This document shows positions 57,948 through 64,000 of a stretch of DNA of 64,000 bases, in pieces. The stretch lies in the NCBI RefSeq assembly GCF_023509475.1, contig NZ_JAKSDZ010000006.1:62001-126000 (forward strand), in the 5' to 3' direction. Source of the DNA: Aestuariirhabdus haliotis. Lineage in GTDB: Bacteria > Pseudomonadota > Gammaproteobacteria > Pseudomonadales > Aestuariirhabdaceae. Under the pieces are notes generated by a model. It had not been told where the DNA came from. It saw nothing but the letters and a program-made list of their open reading frames with translations, and did not search any database. How positions within the stretch are numbered: the stretch's first letter is position 1; each line of letters begins with the position of its first letter. A program made the translations under genes and the position numbers.

Positions 57948-58304
57948 TTACTTCTTAAGGACTTCCAGCACTTCTTCAAGTTCGGCAACCATCTGCCTGA
58001 CGATCTGACGGTACTGGGTGTTGTCATCTTTTACTTCATCCCCAGACAAGCGATTTCTGGCGCCGCCGATGGTGAACCCCTGATCGTAGAGCAGGCTACG
58101 AATCTGGCGAATCATCAATACATCCTGGCGCTGATAATAGCGACGATTGCCACGCCGCTTGACCGGCTTTAACTGAGCAAACTCCTGCTCCCAGTACCGA
58201 AGCACGTGGGGTTTTACCGCACAGAGATCACTAACCTCACCAATGGTGAAATAGCGCTTCCCCGGAATCGGGGGCAGTTCGTCGTTATTGCTTGGTTCCA
58301 GCAT
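57948..58304 (-). CDS. MerR family transcriptional regulator
   Basis: 118 residues. The N-terminal MerR winged helix is [44 protein letters not shown], followed by a short dimerisation helix ([20 protein letters not shown]). There are no cysteine clusters for metal binding. This small MerR protein is always found after ihfA in Pseudomonas relatives; its targets are unknown. It overlaps the ihfA 3' end by 20 bp, with GGAAG before ATG, so it is co-expressed with ihfA. Confidence 0.95.
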   Translation of the reverse strand: MLEPSNNDELPPIPGKRYFTIGEVSDLCAVKPHVLRYWEQEFAQLKPVKRRGNRRYYQRQDVLMIRQIRSLLYDQGFTIGGARNRLSGDEVKDDNTQYRQIVRQMVAELEEVLEVLKK

Positions 58305-58587
58305 AGGCTTCCACTCTGGCTTTCAGCTTTTGTCCAGGCCTGAAGGTCACCACACGGCGTGCCGTAATGGGAATCTCCTCACCGGTCTTTGGGTTACGAC
58401 CTGGGCGCTGACTCTTGTCCCTAAGGTCAAAGTTGCCAAAACCTGACAACTTCACCTGCTCATTGCTCTCGAGGGCATCTCTGATCTCCTCAAAGAACAT
58501 CTCCACCATTTCCTTGGCTTCACGCTTATTCAGGCCAAGCTCTTCAAAAAGACGCTCGGCCATCTCGGCCTTTGTCAAAGCCCCCAT
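58285..58587 (-). CDS. ihfA: Integration host factor alpha subunit
   Basis: 100 residues. DNA-bending protein of the HU/IHF family: [35 protein letters not shown], then the beta-arm region [29 protein letters not shown] with the intercalating Pro. Pairs with IhfB. Starts 3 bp after pheT ends. IHF normally assists sigma-54 promoters, which ties in with the nitrogen genes in this window. Confidence 0.98.
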   Translation of the reverse strand: MGALTKAEMAERLFEELGLNKREAKEMVEMFFEEIRDALESNEQVKLSGFGNFDLRDKSQRPGRNPKTGEEIPITARRVVTFRPGQKLKARVEAYAGTKQ

Positions 58588-58590
58588 ATG

Positions 58591-60966
58591 CTACATCCTT
58601 AGAGTGGCGTTAAACCTCTCTTCCAGTGCACTTACCACCTTAGTGAAAATCTCATTCACCTCATCATCAGTAAGAGTGCGCGATGGATGCTGCAAGGTCA
58701 AGCCTAAAGCAAGACTTTTTCTATGTGGATCAATACCTTTGCCCTGATAAACGTCAAACAACCTGAGGTTTATCAACCAGTCACCGGCGGTTTCCCGAAC
58801 CACGGATTTCAAGTCAGCGGCATTGACTTCCTGGTCAACAATCACGGCTAGATCGCGCCGCACCTCAGGGTACTTCGACAGCTCACTGAATTGTGCGACA
58901 CGGCCTTCAGGCCTGCTCACCTCAAAAAGGTACACGGGGGATTCTATACCCAACGAGGCCTGAATTGAGGGATGCAGCGCACCTATTTGACCTATTTCTG
59001 TGCCCGATTTGAGGACCGCAGCACATTGGCCAGGGTGTAGGTAGGGAATACCCGAAACAGACTGGAAGCTGAAATCACTGGCATTACCGCCCAGATGCAC
59101 AATAAATTCAAGGTCACCTTTCAGGTCAAAGAAGTCCACCGGGCTGCTATCTCCGGTCCATCCCTCTGGCTGGCGGCTACCATAAATCAGCCCTGCGAGC
59201 CTAAATTCCTGCACCATCTCGCCCTCAGCCTGAGGAACAAATGTGAGACCTGACTCGAACAATCGAACCCGGCTGCGCTGCCGATTCAAATTGTATTGCA
59301 GGGTTTTGACCAATCCTGGAATCAAACTGGTGCGCATAACCGACATCTCGGCAGAAATCGGATTCGCTAACTTGACCGGTTCCAGGTCCGGTTGAAACAG
59401 CGACTGCAATTTAGGATCAATAAAGCTGTAATTGATCGCCTCACGATACCCCTGGGCTACTAATGTGCGGCGGATGGTGGACAGAGCCACTTTCGATTCA
59501 GCCTGCGGCTTCATGGCCAGACTCATACGGGGCAACGAGGATGGCAGGCGATTATAGCCATAGGTTCGACCCAGCTCTTCGATAAGATCCACTTCAAGCT
59601 CAATATCAAAGCGATAGCTGGGCACCCTAACCTGCCAGACACCCGTTTCGGTTTCCTCCAACTTCAGACCCAGGCGCGTCAACAGCTCCTCGATCTCCGA
59701 ATGGGGAATTTCAATACCCAGCAGATCGGTGACTTTCTTTGCCCGCAGAGTGATCACCGGTTCAACCGGTAGATGCGCTGCACTGGACGTCTCAACCACA
59801 GGTCCAGGCTCTCCACCACAGGTTTCGAGAATCAATGCCGTTGCACGCTCAATAGCCTTTACCTGAAGCTGATGATCGACGCCACGCTCAAAACGGTGGG
59901 AAGAATCGGTGTGCAAACCAAAACCACGAGCCTTACCGGCAATGGTAATCGGATTAAAAAATGCACTTTCCAGGAAGATATCGCAGGTTTGAGCGCTTAC
60001 ACCCGAGGCCTCCCCTCCCATAATTCCGGCCAATGCCAGAGGGCGCTGCTGATCGGCAATTAACAGCAAATCAGGAGTAAGAGTCACTTCCTGACCATCC
60101 AGCAAAGTGAGCTTCTCTCCCTGCTGAGCTCGACGCACACTGATGGAACCACTCAATTGTGCCAGATCGAACCCGTGCATGGGCTGACCCAATTCCAGCA
60201 TCACGTAATTGGTCACATCGACAATCGGATCGATACTACGAACTCCACTGCGGCGCAGACGCTCGACCATCCACAGCGGCGAAGATGCGCCTACGTTAAC
60301 ATTACGAAGCACTCGCCCTACGTAACGCGGGCAATCTTCAGGGGCATCTAATGTGACTGGAAATTGATCATCGATCGTGGCCGGAACAGCGTTAACACTG
60401 ACTTCATCGACCGACTCACGATAATTCACGCCAACTTCACGGGCAATACCGGCAATCGAAAGGCAATCCGCCCGGTTAGGCGTCAAGTCCACATCGATAA
60501 TACGGTCATCAAGGCTGAGGAAGGTACGCAGGTCAACACCAACGTGCGCATCCAGCTGCAACTCCATCAAACCATCGTGATCGTCAGAAATACCCAGCTC
60601 ATCTTCGGCACAGAGCATGCCAAAAGACTCAACACCGCGCAGCTTGGCTTTCTTGATCTTGAAATTACCCGGCAGCACCGCCCCGACTCGAGCAAAGGGT
60701 ACCTTAATACCAGCACGCGCATTGGGCGCGCCACAAACCACCTGGAACTCCTCGCTTCCATCAGTGACCCGGCAGACGCGTAATTTATCGGCATCCGGAT
60801 GCTGTTCCGCCGAAAGGATCTCACCTACGACAACACCACTGAATTCACTAGCCACCGGCTCTATGCCGTCTACCTCAAGGCCTGCCATGGTAATTTGCTG
60901 GGCTAACTCTTCGGTTGTGGCTTTTGGATCAACCCATTGACGCAGCCATTGTTCACTAAATTTCAT
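58591..60966 (-). CDS. pheT: Phenylalanyl-tRNA synthetase beta subunit
   Basis: 791 residues, the normal length. The N-terminal tRNA-binding OB fold (VVVGEILSAEQHPDADKLRVCRVTDG) is followed by the B3/B4 editing domain, the B5 domain, the catalytic-like core with SAEMSVMRTSLIPGLVKTLQYNLNR, and the C-terminal FDX-ACB anticodon-binding domain (ELSKYPEVRRDLAVIVDQEV). Forms the alpha2-beta2 enzyme with PheS, 86 bp upstream. Confidence 0.98.
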   Translation of the reverse strand: MKFSEQWLRQWVDPKATTEELAQQITMAGLEVDGIEPVASEFSGVVVGEILSAEQHPDADKLRVCRVTDGSEEFQVVCGAPNARAGIKVPFARVGAVLPGNFKIKKAKLRGVESFGMLCAEDELGISDDHDGLMELQLDAHVGVDLRTFLSLDDRIIDVDLTPNRADCLSIAGIAREVGVNYRESVDEVSVNAVPATIDDQFPVTLDAPEDCPRYVGRVLRNVNVGASSPLWMVERLRRSGVRSIDPIVDVTNYVMLELGQPMHGFDLAQLSGSISVRRAQQGEKLTLLDGQEVTLTPDLLLIADQQRPLALAGIMGGEASGVSAQTCDIFLESAFFNPITIAGKARGFGLHTDSSHRFERGVDHQLQVKAIERATALILETCGGEPGPVVETSSAAHLPVEPVITLRAKKVTDLLGIEIPHSEIEELLTRLGLKLEETETGVWQVRVPSYRFDIELEVDLIEELGRTYGYNRLPSSLPRMSLAMKPQAESKVALSTIRRTLVAQGYREAINYSFIDPKLQSLFQPDLEPVKLANPISAEMSVMRTSLIPGLVKTLQYNLNRQRSRVRLFESGLTFVPQAEGEMVQEFRLAGLIYGSRQPEGWTGDSSPVDFFDLKGDLEFIVHLGGNASDFSFQSVSGIPYLHPGQCAAVLKSGTEIGQIGALHPSIQASLGIESPVYLFEVSRPEGRVAQFSELSKYPEVRRDLAVIVDQEVNAADLKSVVRETAGDWLINLRLFDVYQGKGIDPHRKSLALGLTLQHPSRTLTDDEVNEIFTKVVSALEERFNATLRM

Positions 60967-61052
60967 TCGCTTTCCTGATTCGCTGACCGAGGGGCGAAAC
61001 CCCTTGAATTCGATATATTGGTTCTAGCTGTAGTTTCTTCTGTGCTATGGAC

Positions 61053-62108
<1,056 letters not shown>

Positions 62109-62200
62109 TTAACGGTTAAGCGCCTAAAAAAACAGCGAGTTACGCAGCAAACCGCAGCACTCATCACTGTTTCGTCAAATTCTACTGACTTCAAATTCCA

Positions 62201-62240
62201 GGCAATAAAAAAGGAGGCCGGAGCCTCCTTTTTTATTGCC
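62201..62240 (-). terminator. Terminator after rplT
   Basis: Perfect 18-bp stem (62201-62218 with 62223-62240) whose core is GGAGGC/GCCTCC, with built-in A and T runs. Ends the infC-rpmI-rplT transcript. Confidence 0.92.
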
Positions 62241-62250
62241 TGCTAACTAA

Positions 62251-62607
62251 TCAGGCTAGCGCTTCTTTCGCTTTGTTCACGATAGCAGCAAAAGCTTCTT
62301 TCTCGTGGACAGCGATATCGGCCAGGACCTTGCGGTCGATCTCGATAGAGGCTTTCTTCAAACCAGCAATAAAGCGGCTATAAGACAGTCCGTTCAAACG
62401 GGAAGCCGCATTGATACGGGCAATCCACAAGGCACGGAACTGGCGCTTACGTTGACGACGGTCACGGTAAGCATACTGTCCAGCCTTGGTAACGGCCTGC
62501 TTGGCTACACGAAATACACGACTGCGGGCACCGTAGTAACCCTTAGCCTGCTTCAGAATTTTCTTGTGACGGCGACGAGCCACCACACCACGTTTTACGC
62601 GAGGCAT
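62251..62607 (-). CDS. rplT: 50S ribosomal protein L20
   Basis: 118 residues, highly basic. [39 protein letters not shown] start and [23 protein letters not shown] end are standard. Assembles early on 23S rRNA; in E. coli it also represses the rpmI-rplT mRNA. 48 bp after rpmI. Confidence 0.99.
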   Translation of the reverse strand: MPRVKRGVVARRRHKKILKQAKGYYGARSRVFRVAKQAVTKAGQYAYRDRRQRKRQFRALWIARINAASRLNGLSYSRFIAGLKKASIEIDRKVLADIAVHEKEAFAAIVNKAKEALA

Positions 62608-62655
62608 AAGTTATCTCCTAATAAACCTTTATCTACCAATAAGAACCGAGTACGC

Positions 62656-62850
62656 CTAGCGCACACGCAACATACGATCAACGGAAGCAACGTCGGCAGG
62701 GGCCATGCCCTTGGTGCCGCGCAGCTGGCGCTTACGCTTGGTGGTCATTTTGGTAAGAATATGGCTTTTAAAAGCACACTTACGCTTGTAGCCGGTAGCA
62801 GTCTTCTTAAAGCGTTTGGCTGCTCCGCTTTTGGTTTTCATCTTTGGCAT
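62656..62850 (-). CDS. rpmI: 50S ribosomal protein L35
   Basis: 64 residues, basic: [20 protein letters not shown] start and [17 protein letters not shown] core. GGAG precedes the ATG. Lies between infC and rplT as in most gammaproteobacteria. Confidence 0.99.
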   Translation of the reverse strand: MPKMKTKSGAAKRFKKTATGYKRKCAFKSHILTKMTTKRKRQLRGTKGMAPADVASVDRMLRVR

Positions 62851-62921
62851 TCGAAAATACTCCGCATTCCTCGGCTTAACCTTTGTTAAAGCCGGTCAGT
62901 TAAAATGAAAGCAATCAAACA

Positions 62922-62963
62922 ACACGCCCCGACTGAGCCCGAAGGCCCAATCGGGGCGTGTTA
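62922..62963 (-). promoter_or_regulatory. Long hairpin between infC and rpmI
   Basis: A 12-bp stem AACACGCCCCGA/TCGGGGCGTGTT enclosing an 18-nt loop with its own small hairpin (GGGCCTTCGGGC region), just after the infC stop. The T-run is weak. In E. coli this spacer carries the L20-controlled leader; this hairpin may be an attenuator or the equivalent site. Confidence 0.5.
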
Positions 62964-62970
62964 CGGACGA

Positions 62971-63513
62971 TCACTTATTCTTTTTCGGGCCCAATACCAT
63001 GATCAGTTGACGGCCTTCCATTTTTGGACGCTGTTCAACGGTGCCGTACTCTTCCAGGTCTTTCTCAACCCGGTTAAGCAGCTCCATTCCCAGCTCCTGG
63101 TGAGCCATCTCCCGACCGCGGTAACGCAAGGAAACCTTGGCCTTGTTGCCCTCTTCAAGGAAACGTATCAGGTTGCGCAGTTTTACCCGATAATCCCCTT
63201 CTTCGGTCCCCGGGCGAAACTTGATCTCTTTCACCTGGGTTTGCTTCTGCTTTTTCTTAGCAGCCGCTTTCTGTTTCTTAAGCTCGAACAGATGCTTTCC
63301 GTAGTCCATCACTTTACAAACCGGAGGCTCCGAGTTTGCATTGATCTCTACCAGATCCAGTTCAGCTTCACGAGCAATGCCCAGGGCTTGCTGGGTAGGT
63401 ACGACGCCGACTTGTTCACCATTTTGGTCGATAAGGCGAACTTCGCTGGCCTTGATATTTTCGTTTATCGGGGGCAGCTGGACGCGTCGATCCCTTCTAT
63501 TATCTCGCTTAAT
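62971..63513 (-). CDS. infC: Translation initiation factor IF-3 (ATT start)
   Basis: 180 residues. N-domain [29 protein letters not shown] and C-domain [49 protein letters not shown] are complete. The start is taken as ATT at 63513: AGGAG lies 8 nt upstream, whereas a GTG two codons earlier is only 2 nt from it. An ATT start is the known basis of IF-3 autoregulation. It follows thrS by 26 bp. Confidence 0.95.
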   Translation of the reverse strand: MKRDNRRDRRVQLPPINENIKASEVRLIDQNGEQVGVVPTQQALGIAREAELDLVEINANSEPPVCKVMDYGKHLFELKKQKAAAKKKQKQTQVKEIKFRPGTEEGDYRVKLRNLIRFLEEGNKAKVSLRYRGREMAHQELGMELLNRVEKDLEEYGTVEQRPKMEGRQLIMVLGPKKNK

Positions 63514-63539
63514 TGTCACTTCTCCTGTTCGGATTGTCG

Positions 63540-64000
63540 TCAGGCATCCGCTTGGGTTCTACCCAGTTTAGCTACTTCTGTATTCAATAGCTTAACCAAA
63601 TCGTCCAAAACCATGGTTCCCAGATCCTCACCAGAACGGGTTCGCACGGCTACGGTGCCGTTTTCCATCTCCTTATCACCCACAACAAGCTGATAAGGCA
63701 CTTTCTGAATTGTGTGCTCGCGGATTTTAAAGCCGATCTTCTCGTTTCTCAAGTCCGCATCGGCCCTGAAACCTGCTTCTTTCAAGGTTTTTGCAACATT
63801 TTGGGCGTATTCAGCCTGATTATCCGTAATATTGAGAATTACAGCCTGAGTTGGCGCCAACCAAACGGGCATTGCCCCGGCGTAGTTTTCCACCAAAATA
63901 CCGATAAAACGCTCAAAAGATCCCAAAATAGCCCGGTGCAACATTACCGGGGTTTGGCGAGACCCGTCCTCGGCCACAAACTGGGCATCCAGGCGACCCG
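63540..64000 (-). CDS. thrS: Threonyl-tRNA synthetase, C-terminal part
   Basis: Cut by the right edge of the window; about 153 residues remain. The visible part starts [41 protein letters not shown] (class II motif 3 region). The HGTP anticodon-binding domain follows ([51 protein letters not shown]). First gene of thrS-infC-rpmI-rplT. Confidence 0.98.
   Translation of the reverse strand, partial: GRLDAQFVAEDGSRQTPVMLHRAILGSFERFIGILVENYAGAMPVWLAPTQAVILNITDNQAEYAQNVAKTLKEAGFRADADLRNEKIGFKIREHTIQKVPYQLVVGDKEMENGTVAVRTRSGEDLGTMVLDDLVKLLNTEVAKLGRTQADA

Overview
The window is a contiguous stretch of a gammaproteobacterial chromosome, probably from a marine or other aquatic lineage. The best placement evidence is the right end: thrS-infC-rpmI-rplT-pheS-pheT-ihfA-merR-tRNA-Pro, all on the minus strand, is the gene order of Pseudomonas, Marinobacter and relatives. 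I cannot resolve family or genus. Almost all genes are intact.

Layout. 0-9 kb: end of a membrane-associated hydrolase, an M16 peptidase, a nitrogen cluster (formate/nitrite channel, fused PP2C phosphatase/Ser-Thr kinase, cyanase), a MaoC-like protein, and a small thioredoxin/monooxygenase operon bracketed by copies of a structured dispersed repeat. 9-19 kb: a defence island with a type I restriction-modification system (hsdM, hsdS, hsdR), an AbiE-type toxin-antitoxin pair between hsdS and hsdR, and a NYN-domain protein. A 53-bp palindromic element occurs twice here and is translated in both places. 19-29.7 kb: eIF2B-like protein, a luxP/sensor-kinase pair, an ABC exporter, pirin, HtpX and two DUF1415 paralogues. 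29.8-41.1 kb: complete urea module, urease ureDABCEFG and importer urtABCDE. 41.4-43.9 kb: flavodoxin, EamA, CbiM-like permease. 44.4-57 kb: AraC regulator, Na+/solute symporter, DMT transporter with a 40-residue membrane protein, arginine amidinotransferase, serA/serC, MFS transporter and TonB-dependent receptor. 57.8-64 kb: tRNA-Pro and the translation gene block.

How it fits together. Cyanate, nitrite (or formate) and urea use are all encoded here. Sigma-54-type promoters (GG-N10-GC) can be read upstream of the formate/nitrite channel gene, urtA and ureD. NtrC-like dyads lie upstream of the first two. This suggests one nitrogen-scavenging regulon. The CbiM-like permease may supply nickel to urease. 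The periplasmic binding protein keeps all eight AI-2 contact residues of Vibrio LuxP, but its partner kinase has no receiver domain, so this looks like an AI-2 receptor wired to a different output. The amidinotransferase neighbourhood could make and export a guanidino compound; its product cannot be read from sequence.

No CRISPR array, rRNA operon, prophage or intact insertion sequence was seen. All motif and homology calls were made by eye.
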